From the NCBI GenBank assembly GCA_016711485.1, contig JADJSX010000007.1:186001-250000 (forward strand): a stretch of DNA of 64,000 bases, read 5' to 3'. This document shows positions 46,331 through 54,691 of the stretch, piece by piece. The translations under genes and the position numbers were made by a program. Each line of letters starts with the position of its first letter. Positions within the stretch are counted from its first letter, which is position 1. This DNA comes from Leptospiraceae bacterium (GTDB lineage: Bacteria > Spirochaetota > Leptospiria > Leptospirales > Leptospiraceae). The notes under the pieces are model-generated. The model did no database searches, was not told the DNA's origin, and worked only from the letters and a program-made list of their open reading frames with translations.

Positions 46331-46822
46331 TCATGCCTTTTTTCGGAGAATCAAAATATTAACATTCGGAAATCGAATTTTCAAATTTACCATTTCATTT
46401 TTTGGAGAAGACTCATCTACTATGATATTGTGAAACTCAAGCCCCTGCTCTGCTGCATGTACAACTTCTTTTAGAGTTTGGTATTGATAAGGAATAATTG
46501 GAAGTACATCCGAATCAGAACCTGTTGGTACTGTGAATATTTTTATATCGGGGGAATCCTCATACTGATATGGAATCTGCAACTTACTAGATTTTGCATT
46601 TACATAAGTCAAATCAGCAAGTCGAAAATGGGAAAGGTTAAACGCATGACCCAAAAATATAATCCTTGGTACCTTGATGATACTGGAATTGTTTTTCGTA
46701 TTTCGTGGGATTTCAGTTCCTCGACGAGAAATTACTTCGTACGTCATCGTTGCTCGATGTACACGAACAGTATATCCACCCGGTGTTTTTCGTTCTTCCA
46801 TCGTTTCTTGGTTCATTAGCAT
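46331..46822 (-). CDS. Hypothetical protein, short paralogue
   Basis: A 163-aa protein corresponding to the first half of the product of the next gene (shared stretches include RKTPGGYTVRV, VPRIIFLGHAFNLSHFRLADL, LQIPYQYE, GSDSDVLPI, EQGLEFHNIIVDES and NVNILILRKK). It probably arose by tandem duplication. TTGGAG lies about 7 bases before the ATG at 46822, so the first Met is used. It starts right after the stop of the NtrC-like regulator. No signal peptide. Function unknown. Confidence 0.6.
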   Translation of the reverse strand: MLMNQETMEERKTPGGYTVRVHRATMTYEVISRRGTEIPRNTKNNSSIIKVPRIIFLGHAFNLSHFRLADLTYVNAKSSKLQIPYQYEDSPDIKIFTVPTGSDSDVLPIIPYQYQTLKEVVHAAEQGLEFHNIIVDESSPKNEMVNLKIRFPNVNILILRKKA

Positions 46823-46823
46823 A

Positions 46824-48149
46824 TTATAGCTCCAACTGTTTCATTTTGTATTGTAGAGAACCCCTAGAAACTCCAAGTGCCTTTGCCATCCGAATTTGAT
46901 TACCGGAAAAGATTTTACTTGCGAGTAAAATCTTTTGCCGCTCTAACGCTTGGACACTTTTTCTTAAATCAAGATCCTCTTCATTCTGAAAGTCTAAGCT
47001 TTTTATTTTAGATTTATTAAATTTCAAGTAAAATTCTTTTTCAATAATATTTTCTTTCGAACCCATTATTGCCTGTTCTAAAAGATTTCTAAGATCTCTT
47101 AGATTTTCTTTATATGGATAATTAAATAAATATTCATATGTATCTTCAGCTAAAGTCATATCTGGTCTGTGGTTGATTTGTCGCAGATGTTTAAATAATA
47201 AGTCGATAACAGTTTTTAGTTTTTCTTTATTCAGTGTCAAAAGGTTTGGAAGCACTGTCGTATGTTGTGATAACAAAGTCCAAAAAGGATGATATTCTTC
47301 TTTATGTTTTGAGTGATCATCTAAAAAAATAATACGCGGTTCAAGCACTGGTTCTTTTATAAATTCAAAAAATACTCTTTGTTGTCCCATCGTTAAACTA
47401 GAAACATTTTCGATGACAAGAATTCCATTACCAGCAAGAATGATCCATTCTTGGATAGACTTTTCTAATTTTACAATTTGTTCTGGCAGTGAGTTTAGAT
47501 AGATGAGTTTGCCTTGCAAATCCAGTTTTTTATGAATATATTTAACTAATGATTTTTTCCCAGCACCACCACTTCCTTGGATATTCATAAAACGATTTGC
47601 TTTTAAACTATTTGTAAATCCAGTCGACCCTTCCAAAATATAATCAAATAAATGATGATTGATAGTAACTTCTGTTTGTATTTTTTTGGGACTCAATTCG
47701 GAATTTAACAAAAGGCCTAATTTTGTTGCATGAAGAATTGCAAATTTCTCTGCCAATAAATGTAAAAAGTTTTTTTGTAGATTGTTAATTTCTTTCGAAA
47801 ACTCAAGAAACAGAAAACCTAAAATTTCTTTTTTTAAAAAAATTCCCACCCCAAAACCAACATGAGACTCTTTACGATACAATGGAAAACTTTTGGAAGA
47901 AAATAAAACAGGATCTTTTGAATTACGAATAAGTTCAAACTGACCATTTCCTCTAGCCAAAAAAGGATAATAAAAATCTGTCTCGTAACCATAAGAAGCA
48001 ACCTCTATAAAAGAGTCCTTACTTTCACTTAAAACCAAAATCCCACAACTTGCTTCAAGTATCTGAACCAAACCACCAAAAATAGAATCAACGTTTTTAT
48101 AAAACTCTTCTACTCTTTCAACACTCAGACTTTCAGATACGGAAATCAT
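46824..48149 (-). CDS. Divergent NtrC-like regulator with GAF-like, AAA and Fis domains
   Basis: A 441-aa protein. Residues about 10-145 resemble a GAF sensor domain. An AAA+ region follows with the enhancer-binding-protein form of Walker A (QGSGGAGKKS, 191-200) and a weakened Walker B (NGILVIENVSSL, 241-252, with Glu-Asn instead of Asp-Glu). The stretch between them is short and has no GAFTGA loop, which normally contacts sigma-54. A Fis-type helix-turn-helix ends the protein (GNQIRMAKALGVSRGSLQYK). It probably binds DNA but may not activate sigma-54. It is first of a four-gene operon and divergent from parA. Confidence 0.7.
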   Translation of the reverse strand: MISVSESLSVERVEEFYKNVDSIFGGLVQILEASCGILVLSESKDSFIEVASYGYETDFYYPFLARGNGQFELIRNSKDPVLFSSKSFPLYRKESHVGFGVGIFLKKEILGFLFLEFSKEINNLQKNFLHLLAEKFAILHATKLGLLLNSELSPKKIQTEVTINHHLFDYILEGSTGFTNSLKANRFMNIQGSGGAGKKSLVKYIHKKLDLQGKLIYLNSLPEQIVKLEKSIQEWIILAGNGILVIENVSSLTMGQQRVFFEFIKEPVLEPRIIFLDDHSKHKEEYHPFWTLLSQHTTVLPNLLTLNKEKLKTVIDLLFKHLRQINHRPDMTLAEDTYEYLFNYPYKENLRDLRNLLEQAIMGSKENIIEKEFYLKFNKSKIKSLDFQNEEDLDLRKSVQALERQKILLASKIFSGNQIRMAKALGVSRGSLQYKMKQLEL

Positions 48150-48201
48150 TGAAATGGAATCTGTTTAATTTTAAGCAAATTGTCAAGGTACTTTCTTTGA
48201 A

Positions 48202-48215
48202 GTCGGACGTCCGAC
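48202..48215. promoter_or_regulatory. Palindrome before parA
   Basis: GTCGGACGTCCGAC is a perfect 14-base palindrome 84 bases upstream of the parA start, in the divergent space shared with the NtrC-like regulator. Its TCGGA/TCCGA halves recur in the palindrome at 50155-50168. It could be an operator for ParA, ParB or the regulator, or a partition site. Confidence 0.5.
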
Positions 48216-48299
48216 AATTTTATTTCACATACGGAGTGTACTATTTTTTTCTAATTGAAAAACTGCTGTCATTACTAAACGTAGTTAAAACACAAAAGC

Positions 48300-49055
48300 A
48301 TGATTACTATTTCGATAACAAATCAGAAAGGTGGAGAAGGAAAAACAACCACTTCCATTAATTTAGCAGAAGGTCTTGCTAGGAGAGGAAAAAAAACCAT
48401 TCTCCTCGACATGGATCCGCAAAGTAACTCCACTAGCATTTACACACAAACTAACTTGGAAAAAAATATGTTTCATGTATTTCAATCCAAATTAAAACTG
48501 AGAGATATTCTAGTAGAGACTCCAAAAGCAAATTTATATGTTGCGCCGGCAAGTTCAAGATTAGCAGAAATGGAAGCTGTAAGCGCAAACAACGTGGAAG
48601 CTCCTTTTTTATTGAGAGACTCAATGGACGGATTGGACAAAGAAGGTTTTGAGTTCTGCATTATAGATTGCCCTCCTAGCCTGTCCATTTTCACTATAAA
48701 CGCATTAGTTGCATCCAACCATGTATTAATACCCCTACAAGCCGAAAAGTTCTCTGTAGATGGAATTGTAGGATTGCAGCAAACAATTACAAGTATAAAA
48801 AAACGAATTAATCCACAACTCGATATAATTGGCGCTCTCATTACGCAACTCAAACCCCATACTCTTTTAACAAAAACGATCATCCCCATTCTTACCAAAT
48901 ACTTCAAAGTCTTTGATCAGAGTATTTCTGATGGAGTGGCCATTGGCGAAAGCCATTTGGCAAAATGCTCTATTTACGATTATAATAAAAAATGCAGACA
49001 ATCGAAAGAATATGAAGCGTTCGTAGAGGAATTTTTACATGAGCTTAAAAAGTAA
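48300..49055 (+). CDS. parA: ParA-like partition ATPase
   Basis: A 251-aa ParA/Soj-type ATPase with the deviant Walker A QKGGEGKTT (about 9-17; most family members have Val where this has Glu), the switch DMDPQSNST (about 38-46) and IIDCPPSLSIF (about 120-130). It has no N-terminal DNA-binding extension, as in chromosomal and type Ib plasmid ParAs. With ParB it would segregate this replicon. It overlaps parB by 17 bases. Confidence 0.9.
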   Translation: MITISITNQKGGEGKTTTSINLAEGLARRGKKTILLDMDPQSNSTSIYTQTNLEKNMFHVFQSKLKLRDILVETPKANLYVAPASSRLAEMEAVSANNVEAPFLLRDSMDGLDKEGFEFCIIDCPPSLSIFTINALVASNHVLIPLQAEKFSVDGIVGLQQTITSIKKRINPQLDIIGALITQLKPHTLLTKTIIPILTKYFKVFDQSISDGVAIGESHLAKCSIYDYNKKCRQSKEYEAFVEEFLHELKK

Positions 49056-49839
49056 AAGATTAGGTTCGTTAGCAGACATTTTTCAATCCGAAGTTCTGGA
49101 AGGTACGATTCGAAAAATTAAAATCTCTAAAATTCTTCCTTCAGAAAGACAACCTAGAGGTGACAGAAAGAAAAGCGTTGAGGAACTAGCAAATAGTATT
49201 ATGACTGATGGGTTACTCCAACCTATCGTTGTCACCAAAGCCGAGGATTCCGAATCCTATAAAATCATAGCTGGAGAAAGAAGATTTCATGCAGTCAGTC
49301 AATTAGGTTGGCAAGAAGTTGAATGTAAAATTCTAAACAAACCTGAAAAGGAAATATACAAACTTGCAGTTATAGAAAACCTACAAAGAGAAAACCTATC
49401 GGCTTATGATGAAGCGGAAGCCATGAAAATTCTTAAAGCAGAATACGGATACACAGACAATGAGATCGGTTCTATTTTTGGAAAAAGCAGGAACTATATT
49501 ACGGAAATACTAAGCATATCGCTATTAGGACAAAAGGAACTCGATTTGTGTAGAGAGGCGGGCTTGGACAATAAAAATTTACTAGTCCAAGCTGTACAAT
49601 CCTACAAAAAAGGAGAATTTCAAAGTTTTCTACAAAATTATAAGAATGGAACTGTAAAAACCATAAAACAAGCAAAAGAATTTAATAAAAAGAAAGATTC
49701 TGTAGATGCTCCCCAAAAAAAATCCTCTCAATGTTCAATCAAGAGAATTGATAATAAAATTATAATCGAATCCGAGGATGTAAAATTAATTCAACAACTA
49801 GAATTAAAAATTAAAAAGACACTCTCTAAATATCTATAA
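49039..49839 (+). CDS. parB: ParB-like partition protein
   Basis: A 266-aa ParB/Spo0J-type protein: an N-terminal ParB nuclease-like domain (LPSERQPRGDRKKSVEELA, then AGERRFHAVSQLGW, the family box near 76-90), AVIENLQRENLSAYDEAEA, and a helix-turn-helix (YTDNEIGSIFGKSRNYITE, about 138-156). It would bind parS-like sites and work with ParA. The parA overlap couples their translation. A Rep-like gene follows after 440 noncoding bases, as expected for a plasmid or secondary chromosome origin. Confidence 0.9.
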   Translation: MSLKSKRLGSLADIFQSEVLEGTIRKIKISKILPSERQPRGDRKKSVEELANSIMTDGLLQPIVVTKAEDSESYKIIAGERRFHAVSQLGWQEVECKILNKPEKEIYKLAVIENLQRENLSAYDEAEAMKILKAEYGYTDNEIGSIFGKSRNYITEILSISLLGQKELDLCREAGLDNKNLLVQAVQSYKKGEFQSFLQNYKNGTVKTIKQAKEFNKKKDSVDAPQKKSSQCSIKRIDNKIIIESEDVKLIQQLELKIKKTLSKYL

Positions 49840-50042
49840 CTATCAAATAAGTTAACTGCCAAAAAACAGACATCTATGTAATTTCTTTCTAAAAAATCAA
49901 ATTTTTCAATTAAATTTGCCTACGATTAATATAACTGTCGTAAAAACATTACCAAAGAGAAATGGCGGTTGGCTCTGCATTTTGTGTTCAAAAAGTTCAG
50001 CTTTTAAACACTCTCACTAAAATAGCTTTTTTAAAATATTTT

Positions 50043-50102
50043 CTTGTACTTGACTTAAAAATTTAGTACATGTAATGTGACATAACAAATATGTAGTACA
50101 AG
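50043..50102. repeat. AGTAC repeats over a promoter-like pair
   Basis: CTTGTACT (50043-50050), AGTACATG (50065-50072) and AGTACAAG (50095-50102) are copies of one half-site in inverted and direct orientation. They overlap TTGACT (50050-50055) and TAATGT (50073-50078), spaced 17 bases apart like a sigma-70 promoter reading towards rep. Such a setting suggests binding of Rep or ParB to control rep. Confidence 0.5.
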
Positions 50103-50136
50103 AGTTCTGGATTACTCTTTTTCAAAGAAAGAAACT

Positions 50137-50168
50137 CCCCGGCGGCAACCGGGGTCGGATATATCCGA
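50137..50168. promoter_or_regulatory. GC hairpin and adjoining palindrome
   Basis: CCCCGG-CGGCAA-CCGGGG (50137-50154) is directly followed by TCGGATATATCCGA (50155-50168). The GC richness is striking in this A/T-rich stretch. The palindrome shares its TCGGA/TCCGA halves with the one before parA. Candidates are a parS-like site or a Rep or ParB operator. It has no T-run and lies 300 bases past parB, so a terminator is unlikely. Confidence 0.5.
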
Positions 50169-50279
50169 AGGAATATTGTTAGATGAGACATAATAAAATT
50201 TTAATCACATTATGTCAAGCTATATCCATGCCTTTCTGATTAAAATTAATACAGAACCCTAAATATATTCGAGGAAGAC

Positions 50280-51158
50280 ATGGGCGAGATCAGCAAACAA
50301 TACATAAAATTCATGACGGACATCATAGATTCAGGCTTATGGGGAAAACTAAGCCCAGCAGCTAAAACACTTTACCCAGTTCTGCTTAAATTTAGTGACC
50401 AAAATTTTAAACATGTCTGGCCGAGCACGGAGACACTGCTTAAACTTACTGGATTTAAAACAAAAAAATCAATTTTATTAGGTAAAAAGGAATTAATCAA
50501 GGAAGGACTACTTCACTATCGCCCTGGATCTGGAAGAACAAACTCAACCTATTATTTTTCTTTTAATTACGAGGGTTCCAAAATTACACCCGACTGGGAT
50601 AAAAATATACCCCTCTCTGGATTAAATCCTTCCCCCTTTGAAGTATCCAATAATCCACCGAAGGGGCTTACTGACATCCACCCAAACCATCTTAATATAA
50701 CTATAAACAATACCCAAACCAATAAACAGGGGACAGATACTCCCAACTTAACGAATCTTTTTGATATACATGGGATAGAATGTGTAGACAAAGCTATCCA
50801 AATAGCAAAAGCGAAAGGATTAGAAGAAAATATATCTTATATCCAAGGAGTTTGCAAAAACATAAGTAAAGAAAAAAGCAGTAAAATGCCTAATATTAAT
50901 CACTCTATCGACACTGCCCAACATGTAATAGACTCATGGAAAGGATTTTTAGATTGGAGCAAAACACACTTAACTAGATCATCCGTTGAAATTCTTGAAA
51001 AAATTTCTGTCTCTGTAGATGGATTCTCTATTTTTATTGAGCAGAAACTGAGTGAATTTTTGAAGCAAATTATACTAAGATACTTTCAAGAACAAATATC
51101 TCCTGAAATTATTGTAGTTTTTTCAGAGAAAAAGGTAGATACATTCAGCGTGCATTAA
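50280..51158 (+). CDS. Replication initiator-like (Rep) protein
   Basis: A 292-aa protein. The N-terminal part (about 10-110) is a winged-helix-like domain of the plasmid/phage replication type: LSPAAKTLYPVLLKFSD, VWPSTETLLKLTGFKTKKSIL as the likely recognition region, and KKELIKEGLLHYR as the wing. The middle is low-complexity (Asn, Thr, Pro), and the C-terminal part is helical. I recall similar Rep proteins beside parAB on Leptospira CII, plasmids and the LE1 phage. GAGGA lies 4-5 bases before the ATG. Its position after the candidate origin supports the call. Confidence 0.72.
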   Translation: MGEISKQYIKFMTDIIDSGLWGKLSPAAKTLYPVLLKFSDQNFKHVWPSTETLLKLTGFKTKKSILLGKKELIKEGLLHYRPGSGRTNSTYYFSFNYEGSKITPDWDKNIPLSGLNPSPFEVSNNPPKGLTDIHPNHLNITINNTQTNKQGTDTPNLTNLFDIHGIECVDKAIQIAKAKGLEENISYIQGVCKNISKEKSSKMPNINHSIDTAQHVIDSWKGFLDWSKTHLTRSSVEILEKISVSVDGFSIFIEQKLSEFLKQIILRYFQEQISPEIIVVFSEKKVDTFSVH

Positions 51159-51294
51159 TCTTGGTTCTACACTATAAACTTGAATCTAAAACAGTATTTT
51201 CGTAAAATAATTTCCAAAATATAGGAAAATACTTTGCACGATTAAGCTAATATAGACACTAGATAGAAAAATATGTTAATAAATAGAGCATCAA

Positions 51295-53811
51295 ATGTCA
51301 GATAAATCAGTAAGAATAAGCCATCCCGCTGAAGTATTCATAAAGAATATTTCAACCAAGGGTCAATTCGAGTTAACTAAAGGGACTCTGTTTCAGTTTA
51401 TGGAAGAGTCCCCTACTTCTAGCATAGTTGTTATTACTTTTCAGTTCAGTGAACTCTCTTCTTTTAATTGCATTCAATTTGATTCAATGGAAAAAGAAAA
51501 TGAATTTATGCCGAATACATTTCGATTTGAAATTTCCGATGACGGCAAAATTTGGGAACCCATTATAAAAGAATATGAATACTCTCGTGTAAGTAAGAAA
51601 CAATGTAAGTGGAATTTTTCCATGATTAATTCTGCTTACTTAAAAATGGTCATTCGATTAAACAGAAAGACGAAAGAGGGAATTTTTAGAACAGCATTTT
51701 CTAATTTTAAAGTAATGATTGCAGGTATTGAAAAAATTATTGCTAGTTCTGAGAATGATCGCTTCTGGGTAAAGGAAAATATCATTGATGAAAGACCCGA
51801 TTATGGTTGGTCATCAAAGGAAAAAACATCTCCGGGAGAAGAATTCTTACTTGTTGATTTAGGATCTATTAACCGCGTAGAAGAAATTCGGATTTTATCT
51901 AAAAATGACGAAGAAACTAATTTTCCCGAAACATTTTTTTTCTATTATAGTGAAGATGATTTATCGTGGCATCAACTTCATGAAGAACCACAATTTATGT
52001 CTGAGCCCGGAACATGGTATAAGTGGAAATTTTTTCCTACTAATATTCGATTTTTCAAATTTCTTTGTGTCAACAATAAACCAAATTTAAATAAAAAGTA
52101 TGTATCTCAAATTGTTGAATTAGAAATTCATGCAGATGCAGATATTATCGCTCTTTCAAAAAAAAGAATTATTGCGGAAACACCGCCCTACTCTTCTATT
52201 ATGCGACCGGGTCTTGTTCGTTTTGCCGCTGATGGTGAGACGAAGGAAGGTCTTGCAGTGCAAGGTAATGATCGACGACTTAGAGATGCAACTACAGAGT
52301 TTAAAGGTATAGTGGAATTAGCCACTGACGGTGAAGATAGAGAATTAGTCGTTGTTCAAGGAAATGACAAACGTTTAAAACATGCAACAGAGAATAGTTT
52401 TGGTCTCACTCGCCTTGCAAAAAAAGGAGAAAGTAAACCTGGATTAGTCGTACAAAGTGATGATGAAAGATTAAAATTAGCTACTTCCGAAAGTCCTGGC
52501 ATAGTGGAATTAGCCGCTGATGGAGAAACAAGACCAGGAGTAGTTGTTCAGGGAAATGACAAACGTTTAAAAAAAGCGACAGTGACAGATTATGGTTTAG
52601 TAATCATGTCTGAATTGGGTGCTGAACTTCCTGGAAGAGTTCTAACTGCGGATGACCCGCGAATTAAAAATGCATCAACAGAAAAAGAAGGAATCATGCG
52701 CTTCGCGAACAATGGCGAAGAATCAGCATTTTCCGCAGTGCAGGGTAATGATAAACGTTTAAAACATGCGACAACTGAAACTTTTGGTATAATTGAATTA
52801 GCACAATCCGGAGAATCGAAAGAAGGAGTTGTTGTGCAAGGAAATGACAAACGTTTGAAATATGCATCCGATGAAGATGCAGGTATTGTAATGTTTGCAA
52901 AAAATGGAATAAACACTCCCAATAAGGCAGTGACTTCTGATGACTCAAGACTTTCTGATGCGCGAGAAGCAAAGCCGCATACTCATGATTATGCACCGAT
53001 TATCCATGACTATAGTTCTCATTCGGGTCTGATTCATTTACGAGGTTCTACTTCTTCTGAGTTTAATAATATTTCACCTCCAATGCAAAATCATTCCGTC
53101 ATATATGGGCGCAATGATTCAAAAGGTGGATCCGGAATTTCTGGTGTTGGAATTGATGAAGGTATTGTCGGATATGGCGAAGACAATGGAGTAATTGGTT
53201 ATTCAACAGGGTTGGATGAAGAATCTGCTGGTATCGCTGGTTTTTCCAAAAAAGGTTTTGGGGCAGCATTTTCTTCTCAAAAAAATTATGCAGTTCATAT
53301 AAATGGAAAGGGTGTGAAAAAGAAAGATATAGTTGGTTCTGGTAAGGCATTATTAGCCCATGGAGAATCAGATTTTTATGGTCCTGTTAGATTTGTAGAT
53401 GAACTTGGAAATGATTGCATTGCTAAATACTTTAAGATTGCGCATAACGACATTATAGGCAAAGGTGATCTATTAGTAATTACCGATAAAGACGGATCAG
53501 TTGCCAAGTGTCGAAATTCTTACTCAGGCAAAATCATAGGTGTATGCGTAGAATCATCTTCTCTTGAATTAGGAGAAAAAAAACAAGGCAATGATCACGT
53601 TCTTGTTGCCTTACTTGGAGTAGTTAGAATGTATGTTGATGCGTCTGAAGGTAGTATTAATCATGGAGAACTTTTAGTTTCTGGATTAACTGCAGGCCAT
53701 GCAATTAAAGCGGATCCAAATAAACTTAAACCAGGAATGCTTGTAGGAAAAGCTTTAGGCGAATGCCGTAAGGATCGTACTATAATTCCTGTAATTCTTA
53801 CACTAGGTTAA
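51295..53811 (+). CDS. Discoidin-like and phage-fibre-repeat protein
   Basis: An 838-aa protein without signal peptide. Two discoidin (F5/8 type C)-like beta-sandwiches are likely (about 10-140 and 150-285). Eight 32-residue repeats follow (about 304-560) of the form GIVELA-DGE-GVVVQGNDKRLKHAT, ending in SDDSRLSDAREAKPHTHDYA, a motif well known from phage tail fibres. A Gly-rich stretch (GVGIDEGIVGYGEDNGVIGY) follows. The last 170 residues resemble the C-terminal domain seen in many fibre or peptidase-G2-like proteins (HGELLVSGLTAGHAIKA, KPGMLVGKALGE). It is followed 1 base later by metF. Possible adhesin or fibre; how it would leave the cell is unclear. Confidence 0.65.
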   Translation: MSDKSVRISHPAEVFIKNISTKGQFELTKGTLFQFMEESPTSSIVVITFQFSELSSFNCIQFDSMEKENEFMPNTFRFEISDDGKIWEPIIKEYEYSRVSKKQCKWNFSMINSAYLKMVIRLNRKTKEGIFRTAFSNFKVMIAGIEKIIASSENDRFWVKENIIDERPDYGWSSKEKTSPGEEFLLVDLGSINRVEEIRILSKNDEETNFPETFFFYYSEDDLSWHQLHEEPQFMSEPGTWYKWKFFPTNIRFFKFLCVNNKPNLNKKYVSQIVELEIHADADIIALSKKRIIAETPPYSSIMRPGLVRFAADGETKEGLAVQGNDRRLRDATTEFKGIVELATDGEDRELVVVQGNDKRLKHATENSFGLTRLAKKGESKPGLVVQSDDERLKLATSESPGIVELAADGETRPGVVVQGNDKRLKKATVTDYGLVIMSELGAELPGRVLTADDPRIKNASTEKEGIMRFANNGEESAFSAVQGNDKRLKHATTETFGIIELAQSGESKEGVVVQGNDKRLKYASDEDAGIVMFAKNGINTPNKAVTSDDSRLSDAREAKPHTHDYAPIIHDYSSHSGLIHLRGSTSSEFNNISPPMQNHSVIYGRNDSKGGSGISGVGIDEGIVGYGEDNGVIGYSTGLDEESAGIAGFSKKGFGAAFSSQKNYAVHINGKGVKKKDIVGSGKALLAHGESDFYGPVRFVDELGNDCIAKYFKIAHNDIIGKGDLLVITDKDGSVAKCRNSYSGKIIGVCVESSSLELGEKKQGNDHVLVALLGVVRMYVDASEGSINHGELLVSGLTAGHAIKADPNKLKPGMLVGKALGECRKDRTIIPVILTLG
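52204..52971 (+). repeat. Eight in-frame 96-bp repeats
   Basis: Eight units of 96 bases encode 32-residue repeats within the fibre-like gene. Units 2, 4, 6 and 7 are most alike (QGNDKRLK is kept in each); units 5 and 8 diverge most (TADDPRIK, TSDDSRLS). DNA identity between units is high only at the GGAAATGACAAACGT core. Confidence 0.8.
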
Positions 53812-53812
53812 T

Positions 53813-54679
53813 ATGAAAATTTCAGAAATTTATTATAAATCAACGAAGCCGATTTTCTCGTTCGAAATTTTTCCCCCAAAAACATCAGAAGGGGATAGTA
53901 AATTGTTAAACACTATAGCAGATTTGCAAAAATTATCTCCAAGTTTTGTATCTGTTACATACGGTGCAGGTGGGTCTACAAAGGACAAAACTATCGATCT
54001 TTGCGAGAGTATTCAATCACAGTATAAAATTACTACAATGTGTCATTTTACTTGCGTAGGTGCCAGTAGTCAGGAAATTAGAAATACCTTACAGGTAATC
54101 GAGTCTAAAAAAATCGAGAATGTTATTGCTCTAAGAGGAGATCCTCCTAAAGAACAAGGCATTTTTATTAAACACCCAAACGGATTTGCAAATGGGACCG
54201 AATTAATTCAGTTCATAAAAAAGGAAAAATTTTCATTTTGTTTAGCTGGTGGTTGTTACCCTGAAAAACATCCAGACTCCCCTACTCTTGAAGACGATAT
54301 ACTGTTTTTGAAAAAGAAAGTGGAAGCAGGTGCTGAATTCTTAATCACACAATTATTTTTTTCTAATCAGTTATTTCAAAGCTTTGTAAACAAAGCAAAA
54401 GTTGCAGGAATTAATGTTCCAATTATTCCGGGGATAATGCCTATTACTTCTTACAGTCAAATTGAAAGATTTAAAAGTATGGCAAATTGTGAAATTCCGG
54501 ATGACTTGGTCAATGAATTAAGTATTCTAAAGGATAATCCAACAGAATTTCTACAAAAAAGTATTTCTTTTACTGTATCACAATGCAAAGAATTAATAAA
54601 AATGGGTTCACCGGCTATTCATTTTTATACGCTCAATCAATCGAGAGCAACAATAGAGATTATGAAATCTTTAATTTAA
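53813..54679 (+). CDS. metF: 5,10-methylenetetrahydrofolate reductase
   Basis: A 288-aa MetF flavoprotein with FSFEIFPPKTSEGD at the start (containing the catalytic Glu), SVTYGAGGSTKDKT, CHFTCVGAS, IALRGDPPKE and AEFLITQLFFSNQLF. It makes 5-methyl-tetrahydrofolate for methionine synthesis. It starts 1 base after the stop of the fibre-like gene (TAATATG), so the two are likely coexpressed. From memory, metF is another marker of Leptospira chromosome II. Confidence 0.94.
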   Translation: MKISEIYYKSTKPIFSFEIFPPKTSEGDSKLLNTIADLQKLSPSFVSVTYGAGGSTKDKTIDLCESIQSQYKITTMCHFTCVGASSQEIRNTLQVIESKKIENVIALRGDPPKEQGIFIKHPNGFANGTELIQFIKKEKFSFCLAGGCYPEKHPDSPTLEDDILFLKKKVEAGAEFLITQLFFSNQLFQSFVNKAKVAGINVPIIPGIMPITSYSQIERFKSMANCEIPDDLVNELSILKDNPTEFLQKSISFTVSQCKELIKMGSPAIHFYTLNQSRATIEIMKSLI

Positions 54680-54691
54680 GAGGAGATAAAA

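Larger units (their letters stand above)
49840..50279. other. Candidate replication origin / partition region
   Basis: These 440 bases have no gene. They contain an A/T-rich left part, AGTAC repeats (50043-50102), TGACATAA repeats (50078, 50186 and inverted at 50210), a GC hairpin (CCCCGG at 50137-50142, CCGGGG at 50149-50154) and, abutting it, the palindrome TCGGATATATCCGA (50155-50168). Position between parAB and rep, repeats, and the change of gene direction nearby all suggest an origin. Direct proof is lacking. Confidence 0.6.

Noticed and set aside
48149..48361. Open frame of 70 codons between the NtrC-like gene and parA
   Set aside because: It overlaps the parA start in another frame, has no ribosome binding site and contains the palindrome at 48202; it is regulatory space rather than a gene.
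50137..50154. GC hairpin as a terminator of parB
   Set aside because: It lies about 300 bases past the parB stop, has no T-run and abuts a palindrome; a protein-binding or origin structure is more likely.
44000..53811. The whole region as an integrated prophage
   Set aside because: Only the Rep-like and fibre-like genes hint at phage; there are no capsid, terminase, integrase or tail genes, and flanking asd and metF look like backbone genes.
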